64,000 nucleotides of DNA from Halomonas sp. McH1-25 (GCF_022348165.1 NZ_JAKRFI010000003.1:124001-188000); one strand, 5' to 3'; positions 33,773 to 42,860 are shown, counted from the first letter of the stretch. The notes: a model not told the origin generated them from the sequence alone. Program-made: numbers and translations.

Positions 33773-35248
33773 TCAATAATCCTCGTACCAGGAGCGGCCG
33801 TCCTGCGTGATCATGGCGATCGAGGCCACCGGCCCCCAGGATCCGGACGGATAGCGACGCGGCGGACGGTCGAGCTGCTCCCAAGCCTCCACCAACTGAT
33901 CGGCCCAGCGCCAGGCGTACTCGACCTCGTCGCGGCGCACGAACAGATACTGGTTGCCCTTCATGACTTCCAGCAGCAGGCGCTCGTAGGCGTCGGGAAT
34001 CCGCGCCTTGGGAAAGGCGCTGTTGAAATCCAGATGCAGCGGACCGGGGCGCAGACGCATTCCCTTGTCGAGACCGCCGTCCTTGGTCAACACCTCCAGG
34101 GCGATGCCTTCTTCCGGCTGCAGCCGGATGATCAGCTTGTTGGACGCCAGGTTGCGCTGGTCCGGGTCGAAGATGTAGTGCGGCTGCTGGCGGAAGTGGA
34201 TGACGATCTGCGACACCTTATCGGGCATGCGCTTGCCGGTACGCAGGTAGAACGGCACGCCCGCCCAACGCCAGTTGGATACCTCGGTGCGTATGGCGAC
34301 GAAGGTTTCCGTGCGGCTTTCGGCGTTGGCGCCCTCCTCCTCGAGGTAACCGGGTACGCTGGTGCCCTTGATCGAGCCGGCAATGTACTGGCCACGCACC
34401 ACATCGCGACTGACGTTCTCGCGATCGAACTTCTTGAGCGCCTTGAGTACCTTGACCTTCTCGTCGCGAATCGCATCGGCATCCAGGTTGGACGGCGGGT
34501 CCATCGCGATCAGGCACAACAGCTGCAACAGGTGGTTCTGCACCATGTCGCGCAACTGGCCGGCCTTGTCGAAATAGCCCCAGCGCCCTTCGATGCCCAC
34601 CTGCTCGGCGACCGTGATCTCCACGTGAGAAATGTGGTTCTGGTTCCACTGGGTGCCGAACAGCGGATTGGCGAAGCGCAGGGCAATCAGGTTCTGGACG
34701 GTTTCCTTGCCCAGATAATGGTCGATGCGGTAGACCCGCGATTCAGGGAACACGACGCCAATGGCGTCATTGATTTCCTGCGAGGATTCGAGGTCGTAGC
34801 CGATCGGCTTTTCGACAACCACCCGCGATTCGTCATCGAGACTGCCACTGGCCTGCAGATTGTGACAGATAGCGCCATAAATGCTGGCTGGCACGGCCAG
34901 ATAGACGGTCATCGGCCGGCCGGCGCCCTCATGCCACTCGCGAATGGCCTTGTAGCCCTCGACCTCGATGAAGTCGAGCTGGATGTAATCGAGCCGATTC
35001 AGAAAGCGCTTGAGGCAGGCCGCTTCGAGCTCGGCCGCCTTGACGTACTTCTTGAGGGTTTCCTCAACCCGCTTGCGGAATGCCTCGGCGTCGATATCCT
35101 GACGCGCCAGCCCCAGGATCCGCGTGCCGCCGGCTAGCAAGCCATCCCGGTCGAGGTGGTACAAGGCCGGATAGAGCTTGCGCAGGGCCAGATCGCCCAT
35201 GGCGCCGAACAACGCCAGATCGATGTCAGGCGTGGTGTCTTGAATCAT
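33773..35248 (-). CDS. zwf: Glucose-6-phosphate 1-dehydrogenase
   Basis: 491 aa. The first enzyme of the oxidative pentose-phosphate/Entner-Doudoroff route, oxidising glucose 6-phosphate with NAD(P)+. The dinucleotide motif near [19 protein letters not shown], the active-site signature [14 protein letters not shown] and the later [13 protein letters not shown] are visible. AGGGG precedes the ATG at 35248. It leads the zwf-pgl-eda operon and is divergent from hexR; a HexR-like dyad lies only 18-32 bp before its start. No glk or edd gene is in the window. Confidence 0.97.
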   Translation of the reverse strand: MIQDTTPDIDLALFGAMGDLALRKLYPALYHLDRDGLLAGGTRILGLARQDIDAEAFRKRVEETLKKYVKAAELEAACLKRFLNRLDYIQLDFIEVEGYKAIREWHEGAGRPMTVYLAVPASIYGAICHNLQASGSLDDESRVVVEKPIGYDLESSQEINDAIGVVFPESRVYRIDHYLGKETVQNLIALRFANPLFGTQWNQNHISHVEITVAEQVGIEGRWGYFDKAGQLRDMVQNHLLQLLCLIAMDPPSNLDADAIRDEKVKVLKALKKFDRENVSRDVVRGQYIAGSIKGTSVPGYLEEEGANAESRTETFVAIRTEVSNWRWAGVPFYLRTGKRMPDKVSQIVIHFRQQPHYIFDPDQRNLASNKLIIRLQPEEGIALEVLTKDGGLDKGMRLRPGPLHLDFNSAFPKARIPDAYERLLLEVMKGNQYLFVRRDEVEYAWRWADQLVEAWEQLDRPPRRYPSGSWGPVASIAMITQDGRSWYEDY

Positions 35249-35265
35249 GCCGCAGACCCCTTCAA

Positions 35266-35280
35266 TCTGGTTAAATTACC
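35266..35280 (-). promoter_or_regulatory. Candidate HexR operator at zwf
   Basis: GGTTAAATTACC with its flank matches the known gammaproteobacterial HexR consensus (TGTAATTAAATTACA) at 11 of 15 positions as I aligned it. It lies 18-32 bp upstream of the zwf start, where repressor binding would block transcription or initiation. Confidence 0.55.
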
Positions 35281-35320
35281 GATAAAATATGCCAACCATC
35301 GGCAAAATTGCAAATATTTA

Positions 35321-35335
35321 GGTAACTTTACTACC
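35321..35335. promoter_or_regulatory. Second HexR-like dyad in the zwf/hexR gap
   Basis: GGTAACTTTACTACC has the same 15-bp layout (two 6-bp arms and a 3-bp centre) as HexR sites, with G in place of the outer T. It lies midway in the gap. Confidence 0.45.
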
Positions 35336-35399
35336 AAAGCATGTATCGCTTATCCCGACTATGGCAGCTAGCAGTGTCTCACGCTACGATTCGGCCAAC

Positions 35400-35419
35400 A
35401 TGTAGTTTAATAACTACAT
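35400..35419 (+). promoter_or_regulatory. Perfect dyad upstream of hexR (candidate autoregulatory HexR site)
   Basis: ATGTAGT (35400-35406) and ACTACAT (35413-35419) flank TTAATA. The arms carry the HexR half-site TGTAGT/ACTACA but with a longer centre than the consensus. It is 25-44 bp before the hexR start. Confidence 0.6.
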
Positions 35420-35443
35420 CACGATTTGCACGGAGTAACCTAA

Positions 35444-36307
35444 ATGGCCAGCCATGACCTTCTCGAACGCATCCGCGAGCGCCTGGATGAGCTCAACCGC
35501 TCCGAGCGCAAGGTGGCTGACGTCATATTGCAGGACCCGGCAACCGCCACGGGTCTGAGTATAGCGACGCTGGCCCAGGCCGCCTCGGTCAGCGAGCCGA
35601 CAGTCAACCGTTTCTGCCGCACGTTCAATGCCAAAGGCTATCCGGACTTCAAGATCAAGCTAGCCCAGAGCCTGGCAGGCGGCACACCCTATGTCAGCCG
35701 CAACGTCGAGCGTGACGACGATGCGGCAAGCTATGGCGACAAGATCTTCGGCGCGACCATCGCGGCACTCGACGACGCCCGGCGCGCCCTGGACTCCCGG
35801 CTGGTCGAGCGTGCCGTCGATTATCTGATCCAGGCCAAGCAGATCAGCTTCTTCGGGCTGGGAGCGTCAGGCCCGGTCGCCCAGGACGCCCAGCACAAAT
35901 TCTTCCGCTTCAACCTGCCGGTCATCGCCTACGAAGACGTATTGATGCAACGCATGGTGGCTGCAGCCAGCCACACCGGCGATGTCATCGTGATCATTTC
36001 CTATACCGGCCGCACCCGCGAACTGGTCGAGATCGCCAAGCTGGCACGCGAGAATGGCGCCGTCGTGCTGGGCATCACCGCCCCCGACTCGCCGCTGGCG
36101 GCGGAGTGCACCGAAACGCTGAGCGTGGTGACGCCCGAGGATACCGACGTCTACATGCCGATGACCTCACGCATGATCCACCTGGCCCTGATCGATGTTC
36201 TCGCCACCGGCGTGACATTGCGCCGTGGCGAGGATTTTCTGCCTCATCTCAAGAAGATAAAGGACAGCCTGAAAGCGACACGCTTTCCGCCGAGTGAAAC
36301 GGAGTGA
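35444..36307 (+). CDS. hexR: HexR transcriptional regulator (RpiR family)
   Basis: 287 aa with an N-terminal RpiR-type helix-turn-helix ([45 protein letters not shown], residues ~16-60) and a C-terminal SIS sugar-phosphate domain ([23 protein letters not shown], then [21 protein letters not shown]). HexR represses zwf, edd and eda until KDPG is bound. It is divergent from zwf, the standard place. GGAG lies 8 nt before the ATG. Confidence 0.95.
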   Translation: MASHDLLERIRERLDELNRSERKVADVILQDPATATGLSIATLAQAASVSEPTVNRFCRTFNAKGYPDFKIKLAQSLAGGTPYVSRNVERDDDAASYGDKIFGATIAALDDARRALDSRLVERAVDYLIQAKQISFFGLGASGPVAQDAQHKFFRFNLPVIAYEDVLMQRMVAAASHTGDVIVIISYTGRTRELVEIAKLARENGAVVLGITAPDSPLAAECTETLSVVTPEDTDVYMPMTSRMIHLALIDVLATGVTLRRGEDFLPHLKKIKDSLKATRFPPSETE

Positions 36308-36380
36308 TACCCTGACGCGAAAAAACCGCCGATGCCATTCGGACATGGCCATACGCGTAGGGTTTCCCGTTACGCTCATG

Positions 36381-36405
36381 GGTCGCTGCATAGATTGCAG
36401 CGACC
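36381..36405 (+). other. Perfect 10-bp hairpin in the leader of the polyene operon
   Basis: GGTCGCTGCA (36381-36390) pairs with TGCAGCGACC (36396-36405) around a 5-base loop, 17 bp before the first gene of the cluster. It could be a dyad operator or a mRNA hairpin; there is no T-run, so termination is unlikely. Confidence 0.5.
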
Positions 36406-36421
36406 GGAAACGGAACGCTTG

Positions 36422-37111
36422 ATGACGACAGTCTCGATTACCCTCCAGGATTGGCGCGCCTGGCAGCCGGGCCGCGCCCCGTGCGACGACTCCCGCCTGT
36501 CGGTGGATGCGCATCCGCGTGGCGCCTCGGTGCCCGCCATGCTGCGTCGGCGGCTCAATGCCTCGGGGCGTGCCGTCTGCGACATGCTCAGCGAGCTGGA
36601 TTCCGAGGCGAGTCGTGTTCTGATCTACGCCTCGCGGCATGGCGATGGCGATCGCACACTGGACATGCTGTATGCACTGGCCGAGCAGGAGCCGCTCTCG
36701 CCCGCCCGCTTCGGCATGTCGGTGCATAACGCCACCCTAGGCGTACACTCCATTGCCCGGGGCAATCGCCGCTCACTGCAGGCGATCGCTGCCGGAGGCG
36801 CCGAGGTTGCCGCCCTGTTCAGCGAAGCGCGCGGCTATTTTGCCGAGGGCGAAAGCGACGTTATCGTCGTGTTCAGCGACGCCCCGGTCCCTGAACGCTT
36901 CGCCGCTCATGTGGACGAGCCGACCGACTTGGCCGTCGTCGCCCTGCATCTATCGGCCAGTGGCGGAAGACCGATACATGCACAGCCCAGCGATAGCACC
37001 AATGCCGGACATGCCCGCTCGCCTCAGCCCAGCGACGTCATCGCCTGGCTACTGAATGAAGCGTCGCTGGTCTGTCCCTCGCGGCGACTGACCTGGACCC
37101 TGTCACCCTAA
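36422..37111 (+). CDS. Beta-ketoacyl synthase chain-length factor (aryl-polyene cluster)
   Basis: 229 aa from the ATG at 36422. It matches the ketoacyl-synt_2 (PF13723) family of short ketosynthase-like proteins that pair with a full ketosynthase in aryl-polyene synthesis. VLIYASRHGDGDRTLDMLYALAEQEPLSPARFGMSVHNATLGVHSIA is the diagnostic stretch. The catalytic Cys-His-His set is absent, as expected for a chain-length factor. It opens a 14-gene plus-strand operon. Its partner is probably the ketosynthase at 47.0-48.2 kb. Confidence 0.88.
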   Translation: MTTVSITLQDWRAWQPGRAPCDDSRLSVDAHPRGASVPAMLRRRLNASGRAVCDMLSELDSEASRVLIYASRHGDGDRTLDMLYALAEQEPLSPARFGMSVHNATLGVHSIARGNRRSLQAIAAGGAEVAALFSEARGYFAEGESDVIVVFSDAPVPERFAAHVDEPTDLAVVALHLSASGGRPIHAQPSDSTNAGHARSPQPSDVIAWLLNEASLVCPSRRLTWTLSP

Positions 37112-37126
37112 GGCCGGACGCTGCCC

Positions 37127-37927
37127 ATGACTCAGACCCTCGCGGCCCATATCGACCGCAGCTGGCGCTGTTTCGCCACCGCTCTCGGCTTTTCGCTGTT
37201 TGCTCTGTGCGCTCTGGCGGTCGGGCTTGTCATTGCTCCTGCGGCCCGCCTGTGCAGCGCCAATCGTGCCCTGGCCCAGCGCCGGGTGCGGCGCAGCGTC
37301 AAGGCAACATGTCGAGGCTTCATTGCCTTGCTCGGGGGCCTGCGCCTGATCGATTACCGCATCGTCCATGCCGAACGCTTGCAGCGGCCGGGCAGCCTGG
37401 TGCTGGCCAACCACCCGACGCTGCTCGATGCCCTGTTCCTGCTCGCCACCGTGCCCGACGCCGTTTGCGTGACCAAGGGCGGCCTGGCCACTCACCCCGT
37501 GACACGTAGCGCCATCCGCGCGGCAGGTTTCATTGCCGCACCCAATCCCCGCCGCGCGATTGCAGCCGCCAGCGAAGCGCTGGAAAATGGCCAGTCCGTC
37601 ATCCTGTTCCCGGAGGGAACGCGATCAACGCCGGGGCAAGCGGTCCGACTGCGCCGCAACGGTGCCATGATCGCCGTCATGAGCCGTGCGCCGGTCGTTC
37701 CCGTGTGCATTCGCTGCGAGCCGCCGACCCTGCTCAAGGGCAGCCCCTGGTACCGCGTGCCACCGCGCCGTCCCTGTTTCACCTTCACGGTGGAAGTGCC
37801 CTGGCAGGATGACACCAAGGACACGTCGATGCCGGCCATCATTGAACTCAACCGCCGGCTCGAAACTCTTTTCAATCATGACCTCGCTAAGGATGAGTTT
37901 GCCCATGACGAACGCGCTGGAACTTGA
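37127..37927 (+). CDS. PlsC-like lysophospholipid acyltransferase
   Basis: 266 aa, one N-terminal membrane segment (FSLFALCALAVGLVIAPAARL). The acyltransferase motif NHPTLLD (HxxxxD) and the later FPEGTRSTPGQ are visible; these are the catalytic and substrate-binding boxes of PlsC-family enzymes. In aryl-polyene clusters such proteins help to transfer the acyl chain to a lipid acceptor at the inner membrane. It overlaps the ACP gene by 23 bp. Confidence 0.9.
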   Translation: MTQTLAAHIDRSWRCFATALGFSLFALCALAVGLVIAPAARLCSANRALAQRRVRRSVKATCRGFIALLGGLRLIDYRIVHAERLQRPGSLVLANHPTLLDALFLLATVPDAVCVTKGGLATHPVTRSAIRAAGFIAAPNPRRAIAAASEALENGQSVILFPEGTRSTPGQAVRLRRNGAMIAVMSRAPVVPVCIRCEPPTLLKGSPWYRVPPRRPCFTFTVEVPWQDDTKDTSMPAIIELNRRLETLFNHDLAKDEFAHDERAGT

Positions 37928-38168
37928 GCTCAAGCAGTTGATCATCGATACCCTGGAACTCGAGGATGTCACCCCGGCGGATATCGACCCGGATGAGCCG
38001 CTATTCGTCGAGGGCCTGGGACTCGATTCCATCGATGCCCTGGAACTGGGCCTGGCGCTACAGAAGACCTATGGCATCAAGCTCGAGGCCGACAGCGAGG
38101 AAACCCACCAGCATTTCGCCAATCTGAAAAGCCTGGCAGCCCTGGTGGAAGCGCGGCGCGTCAAATAA
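37905..38168 (+). CDS. Acyl carrier protein (cluster-specific)
   Basis: 87 aa from the ATG at 37905; an upstream ATG at 37893 would add four residues. The phosphopantetheine site is Ser42 in GLGLDSIDALEL, and the preceding IDTLELEDVTPADIDPDEPLF fits an ACP. It tethers the growing chain for the ketosynthase, ketoreductase and dehydratase of the operon. It is the only ACP gene in the cluster, whereas characterised aryl-polyene clusters usually have two. Confidence 0.92.
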   Translation: MTNALELELKQLIIDTLELEDVTPADIDPDEPLFVEGLGLDSIDALELGLALQKTYGIKLEADSEETHQHFANLKSLAALVEARRVK

Positions 38169-38194
38169 CCTCCCCAACCAGAGTGGAGTCGGTC

Positions 38195-38752
38195 ATGCCT
38201 TCCCTGCGTCGCGTCCCATCGCTTCCCCGCGGCCCGGTGCTGCTCGGGCTGCTGGGTCTGGCGTGGCCACTGCTGGCACTTTTACTCGTGCCCAGCCTCG
38301 GCCCGTGGCCCCTGCTCGTGGCAGCGGTCGCACTGGCATGCTGGCGGCTGCCCAAGGGCCATAGACACTGGGGAATCCTGCTGACCCTGGCGGCCCTGCT
38401 GGCCGCCCTGTTCGGCCACGCCGAGTTGGGTGTCCGCGCCTGGCCGGTCATCGTCAATGCAGCGCTGCTGGCCGTCTTTGCCGGCAGCCTGCGCCAGGAA
38501 CAAAGCATGATCGAGCGCTTGGCTCGGCGCCAGGAGCCCGATCTGCCGCCACGCGGCGTGACCTACACGCGCCGGGTCACTCAACTCTGGTGCGTGTTCT
38601 TTCTATGCAATGGAGCCATGGCACTATGGACCGCACTCTACGCCGATTTGGCCTTTTGGACGCTGTACAACGGCGGCATTGCCTATGGGTTGTGTGCCCT
38701 GCTGTTCGCCGGTGAGTGGTGTGTTCGACAACGAGTAAGGAAGCGGTCTTGA
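38195..38752 (+). CDS. COG4648-type predicted membrane protein
   Basis: 185 aa from the ATG at 38195 (GTGGAG 6 nt upstream). About five membrane segments: near residues 15-35, 40-50, 58-75, 80-95 and two at the end (TQLWCVFFLCNGAMALWTALYADLAFWTLYNGGIAYGLCALLFAGEW). This uncharacterised family is a steady member of aryl-polyene clusters; its role is unknown. The stop overlaps the TTG start of the next gene. Confidence 0.82.
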   Translation: MPSLRRVPSLPRGPVLLGLLGLAWPLLALLLVPSLGPWPLLVAAVALACWRLPKGHRHWGILLTLAALLAALFGHAELGVRAWPVIVNAALLAVFAGSLRQEQSMIERLARRQEPDLPPRGVTYTRRVTQLWCVFFLCNGAMALWTALYADLAFWTLYNGGIAYGLCALLFAGEWCVRQRVRKRS

Positions 38753-40506
38753 CGCGGCAGATGCGATTGCTTGACGCCCCCTGGCGACAGGCCCACCCCC
38801 ACGACATCATGGCCTGGAATGCCGATACCGGCGGACCGGCCCTCAGTCAGGCAGAGTTCCGCGAACGGATCGGAGCCTGGCAGAGCCGGCTGGACGCCCT
38901 GGCCCCTCCCGGGCAGCGCTGGCTGCTTTGCCATCGCGATCCCGTGGCATTCACCGCCGCCCTGATCGCGCTCTGGGAGCGCGGTGACAGCGCCGTATTG
39001 CCGGCCGATGACCGACCGGAAACGCTGGAGGCCATTTCACCGCTGGTCGCGGCACGATTGGGTGACATCGCCGATGGGCATCTGGCCGGCTCGCCTAAAG
39101 TGCCGCGTTGGGGATGCCTGTCAGCCGACCGGATCGCCGTTTCGCTGTTCACCTCCGGCTCGACCGGCGAGCCCAAGCAACTCGACAAGACCTTCGCCCA
39201 GCTCGACGCCGAACTGGCTACCCATCGCGCTCTATGGCCGCTGGAGGGTAGCCTGGTCATCAGCCAGGTCAGCCACCAACATATCTACGGCCTGCTGTTC
39301 GCCATCCTTCGTCCGCTTTGCGAAGGCGCGCCGATGGCCGCCCGCACGTGCCGCTATCCGGAAACCCTCTGCGCCTGGCTTCAAGGCCTGGCCCGCTGCG
39401 CCGGAGAGCAAGCGCACGTGCCGCACAGCGCCGTGCTGATCAGCGCCCCGCCGCCTCTCGAACGTCTACCCGCCGAACTCGACTGGCGGCCGGCCAACGC
39501 AAGACTGACCCGCATTCTTTCCTCCGGCGCTCCGCTGAGTGCCGCCGCCAGCGCCCACGCCCGCGGTGTGCTGGGTATCGGCATCAGCGAAATCTACGGT
39601 AGCTCGGAAACCGGCGGCATCGCCTGGCGCGACCAGCAGGTCAGCGATCATTGGACACCCCTGCCCGGCATCGAAGTGCGCGACGACGACGAAGGCCGCC
39701 TGTGGCTGCGTTCGCCCTTTCTCACCGACCCGGATAGCTGGGAAGCCCAGGCCGACCGCATCGCTCCGGTCACCGACGGCTTTCGTCTGCTCGGCCGCAG
39801 CGACCGTATTGCCAAGGTGGGCGGCAAGCGCCTGTCGCTGACCGGCATGGACCGCATGCTGGAGGCCTGCCATGGCGTGACGCGGGCTCACACCCTACCG
39901 CTGGCAACCCGCGACAACCGGCTCGGCGCTATCGTGCAGCTCACCGCCGAGCACATACCCCACGATCATGCCGCGCGCCGCAGCCTGATTCGGGCCTTGC
40001 GCACACTCTTGTTGCCTGCCTTCGAGCCGACCGTGATTCCGCGTTATTGGCGCTTCGTCGACGCTTGGCCGACCAATGCCCAGGGCAAGCTGTCTGCGGA
40101 AATCGTCGCCTTGTTGTTTGCCGACCTGCAGGAACGTAGTCTGCCACGCTGGCTGGGTATCGAGACACCAGAGTCCCACACATGCCGGGTGGCACTCGAA
40201 GTGCCCGAGCGGCTCGTCTTCTGTCAGGGGCATTTCCCCGACCGGCCGGTGGTCCCAGGTGTAGTCATGATACAGTGGGCCGTTTTCCTGGCGCACCGCC
40301 ACTTGGGAGTGGCAGGCACGTTCCAATGCCTTGAAAGAGTCAAGTTTCCGCAACTGCTGCTGCCCGGCTATCGCGTCAGATTGAGTCTGACTTGGCAGCC
40401 GGAAGCCGCAGGCGGCCGCCTGACGTTCGACCTGTCGGGGCAGCGCGGCTGCCACGCCAGCGGCCGGATGCGTTTTGCCGTGACGGAGACCATCGATGCC
40501 CCATGA
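38749..40506 (+). CDS. Acyl-activating AMP-ligase fused to a FabZ-like dehydratase domain
   Basis: 585 aa from a TTG at 38749 with AAGGAAG 6-7 nt upstream; the stop of the preceding gene overlaps this start. Residues ~35-470 form an ANL adenylation domain: SLFTSGSTGEPKQ at 132-144, then ISEIYGSSETGG and LLGRSDRIAKVGGKRLSL. From ~470 on there is a hotdog domain with GHFPDRPVVPGVVMIQWA (His near 495), the FabZ/FabA-type active-site motif. In most aryl-polyene clusters these are separate ApeH- and ApeI-like proteins. The product should activate the aryl acid and dehydrate intermediates in one chain. Confidence 0.88.
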   Translation: MTRQMRLLDAPWRQAHPHDIMAWNADTGGPALSQAEFRERIGAWQSRLDALAPPGQRWLLCHRDPVAFTAALIALWERGDSAVLPADDRPETLEAISPLVAARLGDIADGHLAGSPKVPRWGCLSADRIAVSLFTSGSTGEPKQLDKTFAQLDAELATHRALWPLEGSLVISQVSHQHIYGLLFAILRPLCEGAPMAARTCRYPETLCAWLQGLARCAGEQAHVPHSAVLISAPPPLERLPAELDWRPANARLTRILSSGAPLSAAASAHARGVLGIGISEIYGSSETGGIAWRDQQVSDHWTPLPGIEVRDDDEGRLWLRSPFLTDPDSWEAQADRIAPVTDGFRLLGRSDRIAKVGGKRLSLTGMDRMLEACHGVTRAHTLPLATRDNRLGAIVQLTAEHIPHDHAARRSLIRALRTLLLPAFEPTVIPRYWRFVDAWPTNAQGKLSAEIVALLFADLQERSLPRWLGIETPESHTCRVALEVPERLVFCQGHFPDRPVVPGVVMIQWAVFLAHRHLGVAGTFQCLERVKFPQLLLPGYRVRLSLTWQPEAAGGRLTFDLSGQRGCHASGRMRFAVTETIDAP

Positions 40507-41257
40507 CGCCCCGGCCCGGTCCTGTGTACTCATCCCCGTCTACAACCATGCGGCGGCCATCGAACGCACCTGCGCGGGTGCGCGTCGCCTGGGCGTGCCA
40601 CTGTTGCTCGTCGATGACGGCAGCGACCGTGAGTGTGCCGCCGTGCTCGATGACCTGGCCAATGCCGAGGACGTGATACTCGTGCGTCTGCCGGTCAATC
40701 GCGGCAAGGGCGCCGCAGTCAAGGCCGGCCTGCGCGAAGCCGAGCGTCTGGGCTTTACCCATGCTCTGCAGGTCGACGCCGACGGCCAGCACGCCCCAGA
40801 GGATTTCCCCCCGTTTCTGGATGAGCTCAGCGCCACGAGCCGGGAACTGCGCATCGGCTACCCGCGTTTCGATGCCAGTGTTCCCCGGCATCGTTTCTAT
40901 GCCCGATACGCCACCCATCTGCTGGTCTGGCTCAATACGTTGTCGTTCGAATTGCGCGACACCATGTGCGGCGTCAAGCTCTATCCGGTCAGCGAAGTCA
41001 ACCGTCTGGTGAGCCGTCATGGTTGCGGCAACCGCATGCAGTTCGACACCGAATTGCCGGTGCGCTGGCTGTGGGACGGCCTGCCGGTTCGCAACCTGCC
41101 GGTGCGCGTTCACTATCCCCTGGATGGCGTATCGCACTTTGCGCTGTGGCGCGACAACGCCCAACTGGCCGTCATGCATGCCCGGCTCTTCGTGGGCATG
41201 CTATGGCGTCTGCCCCGTCTGCTGGCGCGGCGACACTCATCGAGGAAGCAGCAATGA
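40496..41257 (+). CDS. Glycosyltransferase family 2 protein
   Basis: 253 aa. GT-A fold features: VLIPVYNHAAAIERTCAGA, LLLVDDGSDRECAAVL, NRGKGAAVKAGLREAERLGFTHALQVDADGQHAPEDF (the DxD region). No membrane segment is seen in the catalytic part. It probably adds a sugar to the lipid anchor or head group of the polyene product. It overlaps the upstream gene by 11 bp and the downstream acyltransferase gene by 4 bp. Confidence 0.92.
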   Translation: MPHDAPARSCVLIPVYNHAAAIERTCAGARRLGVPLLLVDDGSDRECAAVLDDLANAEDVILVRLPVNRGKGAAVKAGLREAERLGFTHALQVDADGQHAPEDFPPFLDELSATSRELRIGYPRFDASVPRHRFYARYATHLLVWLNTLSFELRDTMCGVKLYPVSEVNRLVSRHGCGNRMQFDTELPVRWLWDGLPVRNLPVRVHYPLDGVSHFALWRDNAQLAVMHARLFVGMLWRLPRLLARRHSSRKQQ

Positions 41258-42210
41258 GTACCTATACCGACGACCCGCCGCAGCATTGGGCTCGCATCCA
41301 GGAATCGGGCAGCGTGGCCGGCATGCGTGCCATGGTCTGGATTCGCCGTCGGCTCGGGCGCCTGCCGTTTCGCCTAATGCTGGGCCTGGTCATCGTTTAC
41401 TACTATGTCGGTCGGGCCCTGCCACGCCGGGCGTCGCGGCATTATCTCGAGCGTATCTGGCCACTGCACGCCGGGCGTCCGCTACGTGGCGGCTTTCTGC
41501 TCGGCCTACGCCATTTCACGGCCTTCGGCCAGTCACTGATGGACAAGGTCGATGCCTGGAGCGGCATTCCGCTCGATGTACGCTTCACTCCCGAGGACCG
41601 CGCCTGCCTTGATCGGGCCATCCGCAGCGGCCGTGGCGGATTGATGCTGGTTTCCCATATCGGCAACCTGGAAATCTGCAGTGCGATGAGCGATACCCGC
41701 GACGATTTCCATGTCACCCAACTGATGCATACCCGCAACGCCCGCAAATTCAATCAGATGCTGGATCGCAGCACGCTGCGCCGCGGTCCCGAGATCGTCG
41801 AAGTCAGCGAGATCACCCCCGCCACGGCCATGCGCCTCGCCGAGCGCATCAATGCCGGCGGCTTCGTGGTGATTGCCGCCGATCGCGTCCCGGTCAACGA
41901 CAATGGACGGGTTCGTCATCTCGACTTCCTTGGCGCCCCCGCGCCGTTTCCCGAAGGTCCGTTCTGGCTGGCGGCCTTGCTGCGCTGTCCCGTCTATACA
42001 TTAAGCTGTCTGCGTGAAGGCGAAGCCCACCGCATCGAATTCCGGCCCTTCGACGATACGACCCACCTGCGCCGCGCAGAGCGTGATGCCTGGCGCGAGG
42101 ATGCCATGCGCCGCTATGTGGAGTGGCTCACCGATCAGTGCCGGCGCTATCCGTTGCAATGGTTCAACTTCTTTCCGTTCTGGTTGGCCGATGACCACAA
42201 CGGTGACTGA
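41254..42210 (+). CDS. LpxL-like acyltransferase
   Basis: 318 aa from the ATG at 41254 (4-bp overlap with the glycosyltransferase). An N-terminal hydrophobic stretch (RLMLGLVIVYYYVGRALP) is followed by LMLVSHIGNLEICSAM, a HxxxxE-type acyltransferase motif, and FVVIAADRVPVNDNGR. It belongs to the lipid A biosynthesis/LPLAT family and should acylate the glycosylated precursor at the inner membrane. An intrinsic-terminator-like hairpin follows in the next gap. Confidence 0.9.
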   Translation: MSTYTDDPPQHWARIQESGSVAGMRAMVWIRRRLGRLPFRLMLGLVIVYYYVGRALPRRASRHYLERIWPLHAGRPLRGGFLLGLRHFTAFGQSLMDKVDAWSGIPLDVRFTPEDRACLDRAIRSGRGGLMLVSHIGNLEICSAMSDTRDDFHVTQLMHTRNARKFNQMLDRSTLRRGPEIVEVSEITPATAMRLAERINAGGFVVIAADRVPVNDNGRVRHLDFLGAPAPFPEGPFWLAALLRCPVYTLSCLREGEAHRIEFRPFDDTTHLRRAERDAWREDAMRRYVEWLTDQCRRYPLQWFNFFPFWLADDHNGD

Positions 42211-42238
42211 CGGCGTTTCTGCACCAACTCTAGATGAT

Positions 42239-42256
42239 GGCCTCGCGAGGCCTTTT
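42239..42256 (+). terminator. Possible intra-operon terminator/attenuator
   Basis: GGCCTCGCGAGGCC at 42239-42252 is a self-complementary hairpin followed by TTTT. It lies in the only sizeable gap (83 bp) within the cluster, between the acyltransferase and the LolA-like/export genes. Confidence 0.45.
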
Positions 42257-42293
42257 ACCGCGTCCGACATGCATCATGGCAAGAGGCACCCCG

Positions 42294-42860
42294 ATGATTC
42301 GTCCCCTACTTCTGCTGTTGCTATGGCTACCCGGAAGCGCTCTGGCTTTCACGCTGGGCGATCTTCAGGCCCGCCTGAACCAGACCGACGCGTTGGCGGG
42401 GCGTTTCGAGCAACAGCGTCATCTGGCCGACCTGGATACGCAGTTGACCAGTCGTGGTCACTTCCGCTATCGGCGCGACGAACGCATCGTCTGGGTGCTG
42501 GAGTCGCCCATTCAGGATCGACTCGAATTTACGCCCGATTCGGCTGCGAATATTGATGATGCATTGGGCGGGGATCGGCGTGGCCGTGACCAGGTGGCGA
42601 CCCTGTTGCTCGATCTGCTGGGGGGAGACTGGCAGGCACTGGAAGAGCGTTTCCATCTCGAGCTGAGCGGCGATGCGCAGGGCTGGCAGGTCAACCTGGT
42701 CCCCAAGAGCGCTGCCCTGCGTGACAGGCTGTCACGCATTCGACTGGAAGGCGGCCACTACCTGAACGAGCTGACACTGCACGCCGCCAACGGCGATCGC
42801 CTGCATGTGCGATTCTTCGATCAGCATCCCCCAGCGGAGGGCGTGGATGCCTCGCCGTGA
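42294..42860 (+). CDS. LolA-like outer-membrane lipoprotein carrier protein (cluster member)
   Basis: 188 aa from the ATG at 42294. A signal peptide (MIRPLLLLLLWLPGSALA) is followed by a LolA-type start FTLGDLQARLNQTDALAGRFEQQRHL and RGHFRYRRDERIVWVLESPIQDRLEF. Such periplasmic carriers in aryl-polyene clusters are thought to move the lipid product to the outer membrane. It overlaps the MMPL exporter gene by 14 bp. A clear paralogue lies after the ketoreductase, at 49490-50209. Confidence 0.87.
   Translation: MIRPLLLLLLWLPGSALAFTLGDLQARLNQTDALAGRFEQQRHLADLDTQLTSRGHFRYRRDERIVWVLESPIQDRLEFTPDSAANIDDALGGDRRGRDQVATLLLDLLGGDWQALEERFHLELSGDAQGWQVNLVPKSAALRDRLSRIRLEGGHYLNELTLHAANGDRLHVRFFDQHPPAEGVDASP

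Noticed and set aside
33761-35137. 458-codon open frame on the + strand
   Set aside because: It lies entirely antisense to zwf, which has full family motifs; the open frame is a product of the high G+C codon pattern and shows no known domain.
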